Part shown: in pieces, positions 41,793 to 50,775 of the stretch
How the letters are laid out: each line of letters starts with the position of its first letter
How positions within the stretch are numbered: the stretch's first letter is position 1
Source of the DNA: Pseudomonas serboccidentalis
GTDB taxonomy: Bacteria; Pseudomonadota; Gammaproteobacteria; Pseudomonadales; Pseudomonadaceae
DNA length: 64,000 bases
Direction of reading: 5' to 3'
Assembly (NCBI RefSeq): GCF_028830055.1
Contig: NZ_CP101655.1
Coordinates: 2,374,051 to 2,438,050 of the forward strand
Notes under the pieces: generated by a model
Database searches by the model: none
What the model was told of the DNA's origin: nothing
Seen by the model: only the letters and a program-made list of their open reading frames with translations
Translations under genes and position numbers: made by a program

Positions 41793-42686
41793 TCAGAGCT
41801 CGCGCACTACGCGAAAGCCCATCCAGTCGCCACGCTCGTTCGGATACTGGCTGTTGCGGTTGCCGGAGCGCGAGAACACCGGCGCTTCGCCCCAGTCGTT
41901 GCCGCGAATGCGCACGGCTTCGCAATTGGCTTCCAGCCACGCGCTGCCATCGGCAGGTGCGCCGACGTAGTCCGGGTGTTCGCAGTCTTCGACCCATTCG
42001 TAGACGTTGCCGTGCATGTCGTACATGCCAAAGGCATTGGGCGGGTAGCTGCCCACAGGCGAGCTGTAGCTGAAACCGTCCGCCGGGCCGTAAGTGTTGG
42101 CGTGCTTGGCGATGCTGTAGGCCTTGCCCTCGTCGAACGGGAAGGGGAACGGACCCTGGGTGCCGCCACGCGCGGCATATTCGCGCTGGGCCTCGCTGAC
42201 CATGTGGTAGTTCTGCCCGGTTTTTTTCGACAGCCAGGTGACGTAGTTCTTCACGTCGTAGTAGTTCATGCACACCGCCGGTTGCCGAGGCCCCTGCGGG
42301 TAGCGCGGCTTGCTGGCGACGCATTCGCGACCGGGGCGGGTATCGCCATTGGCGATGGTCACGCCGCTTTCGCGCACGTAGTTGTCCCATTCACCGGCGG
42401 TGATCTGGAAGCGGCTCATGGCGAACGGTTTGGCGAAGGTCACGTCATGCATCGGGCCTTCATCGGGTTCGCGACCGACTTCATCGTCCGGGGTGCCCAT
42501 GCTGAAGGTGCCGGCCGGTAACACGACCATTTCCGGGCAGTCCTTGCAGTCCTTGAACACTTTGCCCGGCGTGGGCGGTGTGGCGGCCAGCGCGGCACTC
42601 GGCAGCAGGCTGCCGAGCAGGGCCGTGAGGGCCAGGGCCTTGAGTGCACCGGCGCCAGTGGTGGGGGACAACAGATCACGTTTCAT
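41793..42686 (-). CDS. pvdO: Pyoverdine maturation protein PvdO (FGE-like)
   Basis: This 297-residue periplasmic protein acts in pyoverdine chromophore maturation, oxidising dihydropyoverdine to pyoverdine. It has an N-terminal signal peptide with a hydrophobic stretch (about 15-35, ending ALAA) followed by a formylglycine-generating enzyme/SUMF-type domain (about 45-297). Motifs are MVVLPAGTFSMGTPDDE, RFQITAGEWDNYV, WLSKKTGQNYHMVSEAQREYAARGG and the ending WMGFRVVREL. Last gene of pvdM-pvdN-pvdO, starting 32 bases after the pvdN stop. Identification rests on signal peptide plus FGE domain plus context. Confidence 0.93.
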   Translation of the reverse strand: MKRDLLSPTTGAGALKALALTALLGSLLPSAALAATPPTPGKVFKDCKDCPEMVVLPAGTFSMGTPDDEVGREPDEGPMHDVTFAKPFAMSRFQITAGEWDNYVRESGVTIANGDTRPGRECVASKPRYPQGPRQPAVCMNYYDVKNYVTWLSKKTGQNYHMVSEAQREYAARGGTQGPFPFPFDEGKAYSIAKHANTYGPADGFSYSSPVGSYPPNAFGMYDMHGNVYEWVEDCEHPDYVGAPADGSAWLEANCEAVRIRGNDWGEAPVFSRSGNRNSQYPNERGDWMGFRVVREL

Positions 42687-42718
42687 GAGTCATCTCGATT
42701 AAAGGAAAGCGGGGCGCT

Positions 42719-43999
42719 TCACAGGTGCTTGTGCAGCACAGCCATGAAACGCTCGATGTCGTTTTCACTGTTGAGCAGGCCCGGGGCGATGCGGATTACC
42801 GGGCCGACATCGCGGTCTACCGCATCGCACACCACGCGGTCGGCCATCAGTTGCGCGGCGACCTGATCGCAGTCGCGGCCCTTGATCCGGAAGAAGGTGA
42901 AACCGGATGACAGTGCCGCGCTACGTGGTGTCACCAACTCGATGGCGGGCTGTTCCAGCAAGCGGTTTTTCGCGTAGGTGTTGAGGCTGTGGATGCGCGA
43001 TTGCACCTCGTTCTTGCCCAGCTCCAGGTGCAGCTTGAACGCTTCGTCCAGCGCCCAGCGGTGTTCGAAGCTGTGGTAACCGCCCGGGGTCATGGTGGTC
43101 GAGAACGTGGTGGCTTCAGAAAAGGTCGGGATGATCGGGGTGACGTCCTTGAGCTCGCTGGCGCGCGCGCAGATGATCCCGGTGCCACGCGGGCCGAACA
43201 TCCATTTGTGGGTACCGGCAATAAAGAAATCGCAATGCATGTCGGGGAAGTCGAGGTCTTCGACGCCAAAGCCGTGCACACCGTCGACCACGTAGAGGAT
43301 GCGGTCCTTGTCGTCACGCTGGCGGTTGTGGTGTTCGACCAGTTTGCCGATCTCGCCGATCGGCAGTTTCACGCCGCTGCCGGACTGTACCCAGGTCATG
43401 CCCAGCACGCGGGTTTCGGGGCGGATGCCGCGATCGATGCCGCTCAGCACTTCGTCGACCGAGATCGTTGCGCTGTTCTCGAACAGCTTGAGCTTGCGCA
43501 CCTTGACCCCGTCGCGCTGCTGGCGGTAGCCGAGGGTGTAGTGGGTCGAATAGTGCTCATGCTCAGTGGTGAGGATTTCCTGTCCCGGACGCACGTGAAT
43601 GCCGCCGTAGATCAGCGCCAGGCCTTCGGTGGTGCTGCCGGTCAGGGCGATCTGTTCGGGTCTGGCCTTGAGGTAGCGACCGGCCCACTCGCGCACGATC
43701 TGTTCACGCTTTTCGGTCTCGCCCAGGTCCCAGTCCATCGCCCGGCCGGGGTTGCGATCCAGCGTGGCGCGATGGCGCTCGATGGCTTCGCGCACCGGTC
43801 TTGGGTGCGAGGTCACGAGGAAGTTGGCGAAGTGCAGGTAGTCCGGATCCTGGTCGAACAACTGGCGCAGTTGCACCCATTTGTCTGCCGAGACCGGTTG
43901 CGGGCTGGCGGCCCGCGTCGGCAGGTTCACGGCGGCGCCCAATGGCAGGCCGGCGGCCAGAATCCCGGCCTGCTTGAGGAAAGAACGGCGGTTGGTCAT
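42719..43999 (-). CDS. pvdN: PLP-dependent periplasmic enzyme PvdN
   Basis: The 426-residue protein has a twin-arginine signal, NRRSFLKQAGILAAGLPLGAA, so it is exported folded with its cofactor. The rest is a fold-type I aminotransferase/cysteine desulfurase-like domain. The PLP lysine is in FIAGTHKWMFGPRG near residue 270, with GSTTEGLALIYGG upstream. In Pseudomonas, PvdN converts the glutamate side chain on the chromophore to succinamide, so this strain can probably make succinamide pyoverdine. ATG 43999 gives the family length of about 427; the frame reaches further up to 44128 but overlaps the pvdM end. Middle gene of pvdMNO. Confidence 0.94.
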   Translation of the reverse strand: MTNRRSFLKQAGILAAGLPLGAAVNLPTRAASPQPVSADKWVQLRQLFDQDPDYLHFANFLVTSHPRPVREAIERHRATLDRNPGRAMDWDLGETEKREQIVREWAGRYLKARPEQIALTGSTTEGLALIYGGIHVRPGQEILTTEHEHYSTHYTLGYRQQRDGVKVRKLKLFENSATISVDEVLSGIDRGIRPETRVLGMTWVQSGSGVKLPIGEIGKLVEHHNRQRDDKDRILYVVDGVHGFGVEDLDFPDMHCDFFIAGTHKWMFGPRGTGIICARASELKDVTPIIPTFSEATTFSTTMTPGGYHSFEHRWALDEAFKLHLELGKNEVQSRIHSLNTYAKNRLLEQPAIELVTPRSAALSSGFTFFRIKGRDCDQVAAQLMADRVVCDAVDRDVGPVIRIAPGLLNSENDIERFMAVLHKHL

Positions 44000-44027
44000 G
44001 AAGTCGGTTCGCTTGTTCAAAAGGGCG

Positions 44028-45383
44028 TCAGTGGCTGGCCACGGGTTTTGACGACTGCTGCACCTGTTCCCAGACCCGCAGGAAGTTGCCGCCCCACAAT
44101 TTCGCGATGTCGGCTTCGCTGTAGCCACGGGAGATCAGTTCGGCGGTCACGTTGCGGGTCTCGCTGACGTCCTTCCAGCCGTCGATGCCGCCGCCGTCGT
44201 TGAAGTCGGAGCTGATGCCGACGTGGTCGATGCCGATTTTCTTCACGGCGTAATCGATGGCGTCGCCCAGGTCCTTGAGGGTGGCTTTCGGTTCTTCGTC
44301 GACAATCCCGTAGAGCTGACTGGCGTACTCGCCAAAGCGCTGTTCGGGCCACACGGTGATGACCGGATCGCCGGGCATCAGCGCCATCTCCAGACCTTGC
44401 AGCGGTTGCAGGTCGAATTTGGCGCGCAGGGCGTTGAGCTTGTCCTGGGTGTGCTGGCTCAGCGGTCGCAGGTAGGTCGGGAAGCCGACAATCTGCACCA
44501 CGCCGCCGCTGTTCTTGATCAACTGCATTTCCTGATCGCTGATGTTGCGCGGAATGTCCACCAGGGCCCGAGGTGCCGAATGCGAGGCGATGATCGGCGC
44601 CCGGCTCAGTTGCGCAACTTGCTCCAGGGCCTTGGTCGACATCTGCGACACGTCGATGATCACCCCCAGGTCGTTAAGCCGGTGCACCGCCTGCTTGCCG
44701 ATCTCCGACAGCCCGCCGAGGGCGTCGCGGGTGTCATTGAAAAACGGCAGCGGTCGCGACGAGTCGGCCCAGGCGTTGTTGCCCACGTAGCTGAAGCCGA
44801 ACATGCGCATGCCGCGTGCGGCCCACTGATCGAGGGCGTTGAGGTCGTTGCCCAGCGGGTAGGCGTTGAGCATGCTCATGAAGATCGCGAACTTGCCTTC
44901 GCCGTGCAGACGCCGGAAGTCGTCCGGGGTATAGGCGATGGCCACCTGATTGGGGAAGTCGCGCACCAGCGTGGTGATGATCTTGTAGCGGGTTTCCTGT
45001 TCGAAGCGCGCTTCCTCGACGAAGCCGGCGGTGGGCCGGTGCGGGGCGTTGGCGCCGTTCCAGATTTCCGGCCAGCCGAAGATCGTCAGCGCTGCACCGG
45101 AAAGCCGGCCCCGGGCGGCCTTGACCAGGTCGAACTGGCCGCTGCCGTCCTTGTCGGCCTCGTTGCCGGCGGTGCCGAAATCCAGCGGCACGGTGATGTG
45201 GCTGTCGAAGGAAATAATCCGCTCCTGCAACTCGTCGGCCTGCTTCATGACGTTGGCCGGGTAGCCGGGGTTGTCCTTGAACCAGTGCTCCCAGACCGCA
45301 AAGCCTGCTGCGGCGCTGATCGCCAGGGCCAGCGGCAGGCCGATGTAAAGAGCCTTTTTCGAACGTGGTTTTGTCATTGCCAT
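44028..45383 (-). CDS. pvdM: Pyoverdine maturation protein PvdM (dipeptidase-like)
   Basis: This 451-residue protein has an N-terminal membrane anchor/signal (about 10-30) and a renal dipeptidase (peptidase M19) fold. PvdM is needed with PvdP for chromophore formation in the periplasm. The metal site looks eroded. The HxD motif reads DSHITV, so the Asp is lost; the bridging Glu region reads FMSMLNAYPL, with no Glu; the DxSH motif reads DVSQ, with His replaced; only SHSAPRAL keeps its His. Peptidase activity is therefore doubtful (inference from alignment by eye). First gene of pvdMNO, with an exact PvdS box about 57 bases upstream. A start two codons later is possible. Confidence 0.93.
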   Translation of the reverse strand: MAMTKPRSKKALYIGLPLALAISAAAGFAVWEHWFKDNPGYPANVMKQADELQERIISFDSHITVPLDFGTAGNEADKDGSGQFDLVKAARGRLSGAALTIFGWPEIWNGANAPHRPTAGFVEEARFEQETRYKIITTLVRDFPNQVAIAYTPDDFRRLHGEGKFAIFMSMLNAYPLGNDLNALDQWAARGMRMFGFSYVGNNAWADSSRPLPFFNDTRDALGGLSEIGKQAVHRLNDLGVIIDVSQMSTKALEQVAQLSRAPIIASHSAPRALVDIPRNISDQEMQLIKNSGGVVQIVGFPTYLRPLSQHTQDKLNALRAKFDLQPLQGLEMALMPGDPVITVWPEQRFGEYASQLYGIVDEEPKATLKDLGDAIDYAVKKIGIDHVGISSDFNDGGGIDGWKDVSETRNVTAELISRGYSEADIAKLWGGNFLRVWEQVQQSSKPVASH

Positions 45384-45439
45384 CTCAGTCAGGTTCGCCG
45401 TCGAGGTGCAGGCACGAGGGCCTTCGCTATCTGGGTGGA

Positions 45440-45463
45440 ACGACTGGGCAGCCGTGGAATTTA
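45440..45463 (-). promoter_or_regulatory. PvdS iron-starvation box (pvdMNO)
   Basis: Minus strand: GC-TAAAT (45463-45459), 16 bases, CGT (45442-45440). Exact consensus, 57 bases before pvdM. Confidence 0.85.
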
Positions 45464-45472
45464 GCTGCTCGG

Positions 45473-45538
45473 GAAAAGATCGCAGCCTGCCGTTACACGC
45501 CGACCCCTGTAGGCGCTAGAGAAGGCTGCGATCTTTTC
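45473..45538. repeat. Partial REP inverted repeat between divergent pvd promoters
   Basis: GAAAAGATCGCAGCC (45473-45487) and GGCTGCGATCTTTTC (45524-45538) are exact complements. The central TGTAGGCGCTAG is a diverged REP core. It lies precisely between the pvdMNO box and the pvdP box. Confidence 0.8.
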
Positions 45539-45547
45539 CGTCACGCA

Positions 45548-45571
45548 TAAATTTGCCGTCGTAATAAACGT
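45548..45571 (+). promoter_or_regulatory. PvdS iron-starvation box (pvdP)
   Basis: TAAAT (45548-45552), 16 bases, CGT (45569-45571). Exact consensus, 45 bases before ATG 45617. Confidence 0.85.
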
Positions 45572-45616
45572 TCTAGCTTGGATAAAGCCTGCTTCATGGC
45601 TGACACAGGTAGGGCA

Positions 45617-47245
45617 ATGACGATTTCTCGACGATGGTTCATGGCGGGGCTGGCACTGACCGGCGCCGCCGTGCCTGCAGCGTATTTTGGGCATCGTGAA
45701 TGGACGAAGCCGGACCCGACGATCACCCCCGGCGAAGCCTCGTTCGACGTCGCGGATGTGGCCGGTCAGCGTCTGGCCGATACTCTGCGGGGTGTCTGGC
45801 AGATCCGTTTCGAGGGGCGTGATGCGGGCATTGCCGGGTTGCCGAAAGACGGCCTGGAAGTGTTTCTCGACATCGCCCACAAAGGTCGCGGGGTGATCGG
45901 GTTTCTCGACACCGCCGAACGCCTGCGCTCGCCTGAGCCGCCGCGCTACCGGGTGCTCGCCGATCTGGCCGATGTCAGCGCCGCGCAACTGAGCTGGCGG
46001 CTGGTCAGCAGCACGGCGGCCGATGGCGCTCCCGACTATGAATTCAGCCTGCGCCTGGATGAGGTCTGGGCCGGTTTCGGCAATGCCGGCAGCGGCAGCC
46101 TCAGCGGGCGGGTGTTGAATCTGGATCGGCCATTGATGTTGCCGGCCCAGGACAATCGCTTTGTTGCGGTCAAGCGGGTGTTCCCCGAAGCCCGCGAGCG
46201 CATCGGCCTCAACCCGACGCTGCTGGCGTGGCTGATCTCCCCAGAGCACCGTTTGTTCCACCAGCTCTGGCACGCCTCGCGGGACAAGTGGCACACCTTG
46301 TCCGAGGACAAGCGCGGCGCCCTGCGCGGCATCGGCTGGCAGCCCGGCCCCCACGACAAGGAGCGTGACGCTCGCGGCCCAAAAAAGGACCGCAACGGAT
46401 CCGGGATCGATTTCTTTTTCATGCACCGGCACATGCTGGGCACGGCGCGGTCGATGCAGGACTTGCCGTCGTGGCAGCACTTCCCGTTGCCACAGCCGGA
46501 GCTGATCCGCGATCGTCAGGGCTTTGCCGCCTATTTCGACAACCACGACGGCACTTCGCTGCCGCCGACTTGGCTGGCCGAAGAGGATGACGAGTACTCG
46601 CAATGGGTCAGCGACATCAAGACCGCCGAGACCTATCACAGCAACTTCCTGGTCTGGGAATCGCGTTACCGCGACCCGCGCTATCTGGCGAAGCTGACAT
46701 TGGGGCAGTTCGGTTCCGAGGTCGAGCTGGGGCTGCACGACTGGCTGCACATGCGCTGGGCGTCGGTGCCACGCGATCCGTCCAACGGGGAGCCGGTGCC
46801 GTTTGCTCGCGACCCGGCGGACTTTGCCGCACGCTGGTACGCCGCTGAAAACGACTTTCTCGGCGACCCGTTTTCTTCGCACGTCAACCCGGTGTTCTGG
46901 GCGTTCCATGGCTGGATCGATGATCGTCTGGAAGACTGGTTCCGCGCCCACGAGCGGTTTCATCCGGGGGAGGTCACGCGCCTGCAGGTCAATGGCGTGC
47001 CGTGGTTTGCCTCAGGGCGCTGGGTCGAGGTCAATGACCCGTGGCTCGGTCCGATCACCCATGGCTGCAGCACCGTGCCGGGTTTGCAGGTGGGCAAGTC
47101 GGTGGAGATGGACCCGGAGACCATGAAACTGGCGCTGCGCATCACCTTCAGCGATGACGAGAACAAGCTCTCGGAGCTGTTGCGAAAAGTGCCGAAACGA
47201 CCATGGTATGCGCGGCACCTGAAGGCCAAACGGACACCGGCCTGA
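45617..47245 (+). CDS. pvdP: Periplasmic tyrosinase PvdP
   Basis: The 542-residue protein has a twin-arginine signal, SRRWFMAGLALTGAAVPAA. PvdP oxidises the D-Tyr of ferribactin to form the dihydroxyquinoline chromophore in the periplasm. The N-terminal half is the beta-barrel domain; the C-terminal half carries copper-ligand histidine pairs: LFHQLWH near 225-231, MHRHMLG near 278-284, and HVNPVFWAFHGWID near 425-438. The placeholder tyrosine region is near the C-terminus (RPWYARHL). ATG 45617 is chosen because it begins directly before the Tat motif; ATG 45596 and TTG 45578 are in frame but add no useful sequence. It is divergent from pvdMNO. Confidence 0.95.
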   Translation: MTISRRWFMAGLALTGAAVPAAYFGHREWTKPDPTITPGEASFDVADVAGQRLADTLRGVWQIRFEGRDAGIAGLPKDGLEVFLDIAHKGRGVIGFLDTAERLRSPEPPRYRVLADLADVSAAQLSWRLVSSTAADGAPDYEFSLRLDEVWAGFGNAGSGSLSGRVLNLDRPLMLPAQDNRFVAVKRVFPEARERIGLNPTLLAWLISPEHRLFHQLWHASRDKWHTLSEDKRGALRGIGWQPGPHDKERDARGPKKDRNGSGIDFFFMHRHMLGTARSMQDLPSWQHFPLPQPELIRDRQGFAAYFDNHDGTSLPPTWLAEEDDEYSQWVSDIKTAETYHSNFLVWESRYRDPRYLAKLTLGQFGSEVELGLHDWLHMRWASVPRDPSNGEPVPFARDPADFAARWYAAENDFLGDPFSSHVNPVFWAFHGWIDDRLEDWFRAHERFHPGEVTRLQVNGVPWFASGRWVEVNDPWLGPITHGCSTVPGLQVGKSVEMDPETMKLALRITFSDDENKLSELLRKVPKRPWYARHLKAKRTPA

Positions 47246-47262
47246 GACCGCGTCATCGTTCA

Positions 47263-47337
47263 TTCGCGAGCAAGCTCGCTCCCACAGTGGATGTGTGAAC
47301 AACACAGGTCAAATGTGGGAGCGAGCTTGCTCGCGAA
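47263..47337. repeat. Perfect 24-bp REP inverted repeat
   Basis: Arms 47263-47286 and 47314-47337 (TGTGGGAGCGAGCTTGCTCG family) are exact complements around 27 bases. It lies between the ends of convergent pvdP and opmQ and can terminate both. Confidence 0.92.
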
Positions 47338-47393
47338 AGCGGTGGCTCATTCAAAGATGCTTCGCCTGACACGGCCCAATCGTTGGCAAGTGA

Positions 47394-48794
47394 TTACCGG
47401 CTCGCTGTCTGCCAACCACCACCAAGGGCCTTGTACAGGGCAATACTCGCTTGCAGTCGCGACAGGCGCAGTTGCACGTTGAGGTCCTGCGCGGCATACA
47501 GGGTGCGCTGGGTTTCCAGTACGGTCAGCAGGTCTTCGGCGCCAGCCTGGTAACGGCTCTGGGCAATGTCGAATGCGGTCTGCGCCTGATTCAGCTCTTC
47601 GCTTTGCCATTGCCGTTGCGCGTCGAGGCCGCGAATACTGTTCAGGGCTTTTTCCACATCGGCGAAACCATTGATGATCGTCCCGCGATAGTTCTCCAGC
47701 AGTTCCTGCTGGCGCGCGGAGGCCTTGTCGCGCTCGGCACTCAGGCGACCATTGTTGAAGATCGGTGCGACCAGGCCGGCCGTGAGGTTGTAGAACGGGC
47801 TGCGGAGCAACTGGTCGAACTGGTCGGCGCCCGAGCCGAGTTGGGCGGTGAGGGTCAGGTTCGGCAGCATCGCCGCGCGGGCGACTTTGACGTCGGCCTC
47901 GGCCGCTGCCAGTTGCGCTTCGACGCGGGCGATGTCCGGGCGGCGGCTGAGCAGGTCGCTGGGCACGCCGCTGGAAATCTGTGGCCACTGCAACCGATCG
48001 AACGCTTCCTGGCTGACCGACAGTTGCTGCACCGGTCGACCGAGCAGGGCAGCAAGGCTGATCAGGGCTTCCTGGGCCTGTTGCTGCACCAGCGGCAATT
48101 GCCGTTGCTGCGCGGCCACCAGACTTTTCTGCTGGGCCAGTTCCAGAGCGGTGGTCGAGCCGGCGTCGTAACGCGTTTGCACCAGTTGCAGCACGCTTTG
48201 CGCGTTGCCCAGATTCAGCGCGGCAATGCGCGCCTGCTCACGCAGCGACAGGGTTTGTGCATAAGTGCTGGCGACCCCGCTGAGCAACGTCAGCTCGACG
48301 GTGGCGCGATCGAATTCGCTGGCCTGCAGGGCAAATTGTGCACTGTCGCGCGATGCGCGTTTGCCGCCCCAGAAGTCGACTTCGTAGCTGGCGCTCAGGC
48401 TGGTGTCGAAATAGTCCACCGCCTGATTGCTGCTGTCGGCGTCCAGTTGGCTATAGCCGCTGCCGCGCAGCAGTTTCTGCCGATTGGCGTTGAAGCCGGC
48501 CTTGACCTCCGGCAGTTGCGAGCCGCCGGCAATCACCGTACTGGCCTGTGCCTGACGCACGCGGGCGACGGCGGCGGCGAGGTCGAAACTGCTCAGGCGC
48601 GCCTGTTCGATCAGGCGATCGAGTTCGGGGCTGCCGAACTGCGTCCACCACTGCGGATCGATGCGTGCGACGCTCGCCGCCTGGGGTGATTGCCAGGTGG
48701 CCGGCGCTTGCACGCCACTGTCCGGACGCTGAACGGGATTGGCGCAGGCGCTGAGGAGCAGGCACACGGTCAACAGGCTGAGGCGCGGTTTCAT
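47394..48794 (-). CDS. opmQ: Outer-membrane efflux channel OpmQ
   Basis: This 466-residue TolC-like lipoprotein of the RND-type outer membrane factor family has a signal peptide with lipobox LSAC (Cys near residue 17). Two outer-membrane efflux (OEP) repeats follow, one ending with SGVASTYAQTLSLREQARIA, the other with DLLSRRPDIARVEAQLAAA and ALGGGW at the end. With PvdR and PvdT it forms the tripartite pump that secretes and recycles pyoverdine. ATG 48794 is 8 bases after the pvdT stop. The longer open frame to 48875 lies within pvdT and lacks a signal peptide start. Last gene of pvdR-pvdT-opmQ. Confidence 0.94.
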   Translation of the reverse strand: MKPRLSLLTVCLLLSACANPVQRPDSGVQAPATWQSPQAASVARIDPQWWTQFGSPELDRLIEQARLSSFDLAAAVARVRQAQASTVIAGGSQLPEVKAGFNANRQKLLRGSGYSQLDADSSNQAVDYFDTSLSASYEVDFWGGKRASRDSAQFALQASEFDRATVELTLLSGVASTYAQTLSLREQARIAALNLGNAQSVLQLVQTRYDAGSTTALELAQQKSLVAAQQRQLPLVQQQAQEALISLAALLGRPVQQLSVSQEAFDRLQWPQISSGVPSDLLSRRPDIARVEAQLAAAEADVKVARAAMLPNLTLTAQLGSGADQFDQLLRSPFYNLTAGLVAPIFNNGRLSAERDKASARQQELLENYRGTIINGFADVEKALNSIRGLDAQRQWQSEELNQAQTAFDIAQSRYQAGAEDLLTVLETQRTLYAAQDLNVQLRLSRLQASIALYKALGGGWQTASR

Positions 48795-48801
48795 AGATCG
48801 A

Positions 48802-50775
48802 TCATTCACTGGTAAGGGCCGTGACCGGGTCGAGCCGGGCAGCTTTGCGGGCAGGCATGAAGCCGAAGACAACACCGGTCACCAGGGCGCAACCGAACGC
48901 ACCGAGCACCGCCATCAGCGAGAACGCCACGGCGACTTCGCTGAGGATCAGCACGCCGCCGACGATCAGCGCCAGGGCGATGCCGGCAATCCCGCCGACC
49001 ACCGAAAGCATCACCGCTTCGGTGAGGAACTGACGCAGGATGTCACGCTGGCGGGCGCCGGTGGCCATGCGAATGCCGATTTCGCGGGTCCGTTCGCGCA
49101 CGGTCATGAGCATGATGTTCATCACGCCGATGCCGCCGACCAGCAGCGAAATCGCGGCGATCGAACCGAGCATCAGCGACAGGGTGTTCTGGGTGCGCGC
49201 CTCGGCCTGGATCATCGCGGCGTTGTTGGTCAGTTCGAAATCTTTCTTGCCATTGTGCAGGCGCAGCATCATGCGTTCGATGGCCTGCTCGGTCTCCTTG
49301 ACCTTGCGTGCGTCGGCGGCGGCGATGGCCACGTACTCGGGGTTGTAAGTGCCGAAGAGGCGCGTGCTGGCGGCGGAGTAGGGCACGGCGATGCGGTCGT
49401 CACTGTCGGAATCGCCGGAGCTGGCGCCTTTTTCGGCGAGCACGCCGACCACTTGAAACGGCACGTTCTCGATCAGGATGTACTGGCCGATGGGGTTGGC
49501 GACATCCTTGAGCAGCTTGGTCCGGACCTTGTGCCCGATCACTGCCACGGCGGCGCCGGCGGCTTCATCGGCGGCCGTGAAGTAGCTGCCTTCGGCCACC
49601 GGCCAGTTGAATATTTTCGGGAAATGGGTGTCGTTGCCGCCGACATAACTGTTGTGGTCGAGGTTGCCGAAACGCACCACCGCTTCGGCACCGTTGACCG
49701 GCATGATCTGCTTGATCAGCGGCAGGGTCGCGAGCACGGCCAGATCGTCCAGGGTAACGATGCCCTGGGGCGCACGTGGATGCGGGGAAGCGCCGCTGAG
49801 GTAAATGATGTTCGAACCGAACGCGCCCATTTGCGCCATCACCTGGCGTTTGCTGCCTTCGCCGACGGCCAGCATCACCACCACCGACGCCACGCCGATG
49901 ATGATTCCGAGCAGGGTCAGCGCGGTGCGAAAACGGTTGATCCACATCACGCGCCATGCCGCGTGCAAGGCGTCGACCAATTCGCCTTTCCATGCGCCGG
50001 TGGCTTCGGCGCCCTCGGCCAGACGCTTGCGCAGGTCGACCGCTTGCAGGGCGCCGGGGTTGGCGCTGGTTTGTGCTGCGGGATTGTCCCGGGCACTGTC
50101 GCTGATGATCAGGCCGTCGCGAATTTCGATGATGCGTTTGGCCCGGGCCGCGACTTCGCGGTCGTGGGTGATGAGGATCACCACGTGGCCCTGGCTTGCC
50201 AGTTCGTCGAGCAGCGCCATCACCTCTTTGCCGCTGTGGCTGTCGAGGGCGCCAGTGGGTTCGTCGGCGAGAATGATGTGGCCGCCGTTCATCAAGGCCC
50301 GAGCAATCGACACCCGTTGCTGCTGGCCGCCGGACAACTGATGCGGGCGGTTGCCGGTACGCGAGGCCAGACCGAGACGGTCGAGCAGGGCGACGGCGCG
50401 GGCGTGGCGTTCGGCGGCCGGGGTGCCGGCATAGATCGCCGGCATCTCGACGTTTTCCTGGGCTGAGCCGGACGGAATCAGGTGATAGCCCTGAAACACG
50501 AAACCGAAGGCTTCGCGGCGCAGCCAGGCCAGTTCGTCGCTGTCGAGGCCGGCGACGTTTTCCCCGGCAAAGCGGTACTCGCCGGACGTCGGCCGGTCAA
50601 GGCAGCCGAGGATGTTCATCAGGGTCGATTTGCCGGAGCCGGAAGCACCGACAATCGCCACGAATTCGCCGGCGTGGATCGACAGGTCGATGCCGCGCAG
50701 CACGTGAACCTCGGGGGCGTCGCCGCCACCGTAGGATTTGCGGATGTCTTGCAGGTCGATCAGAGGCGTTTGCAT
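48802..50775 (-). CDS. pvdT: MacB-like pyoverdine efflux ABC transporter PvdT
   Basis: The 657-residue protein has an N-terminal ATPase domain (about 1-240) with Walker [10 protein letters not shown] near 41, signature [15 protein letters not shown], and Walker [18 protein letters not shown]-terminal membrane part follows, with one helix near 285, a large periplasmic domain, and three C-terminal helices starting near 540 ([22 protein letters not shown]). This is the MacB layout. Together with PvdR and OpmQ it exports newly made and recycled pyoverdine from the periplasm. The start codon abuts the pvdR stop without a gap, so the two are translationally coupled. Confidence 0.95.
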   Translation of the reverse strand: MQTPLIDLQDIRKSYGGGDAPEVHVLRGIDLSIHAGEFVAIVGASGSGKSTLMNILGCLDRPTSGEYRFAGENVAGLDSDELAWLRREAFGFVFQGYHLIPSGSAQENVEMPAIYAGTPAAERHARAVALLDRLGLASRTGNRPHQLSGGQQQRVSIARALMNGGHIILADEPTGALDSHSGKEVMALLDELASQGHVVILITHDREVAARAKRIIEIRDGLIISDSARDNPAAQTSANPGALQAVDLRKRLAEGAEATGAWKGELVDALHAAWRVMWINRFRTALTLLGIIIGVASVVVMLAVGEGSKRQVMAQMGAFGSNIIYLSGASPHPRAPQGIVTLDDLAVLATLPLIKQIMPVNGAEAVVRFGNLDHNSYVGGNDTHFPKIFNWPVAEGSYFTAADEAAGAAVAVIGHKVRTKLLKDVANPIGQYILIENVPFQVVGVLAEKGASSGDSDSDDRIAVPYSAASTRLFGTYNPEYVAIAAADARKVKETEQAIERMMLRLHNGKKDFELTNNAAMIQAEARTQNTLSLMLGSIAAISLLVGGIGVMNIMLMTVRERTREIGIRMATGARQRDILRQFLTEAVMLSVVGGIAGIALALIVGGVLILSEVAVAFSLMAVLGAFGCALVTGVVFGFMPARKAARLDPVTALTSE

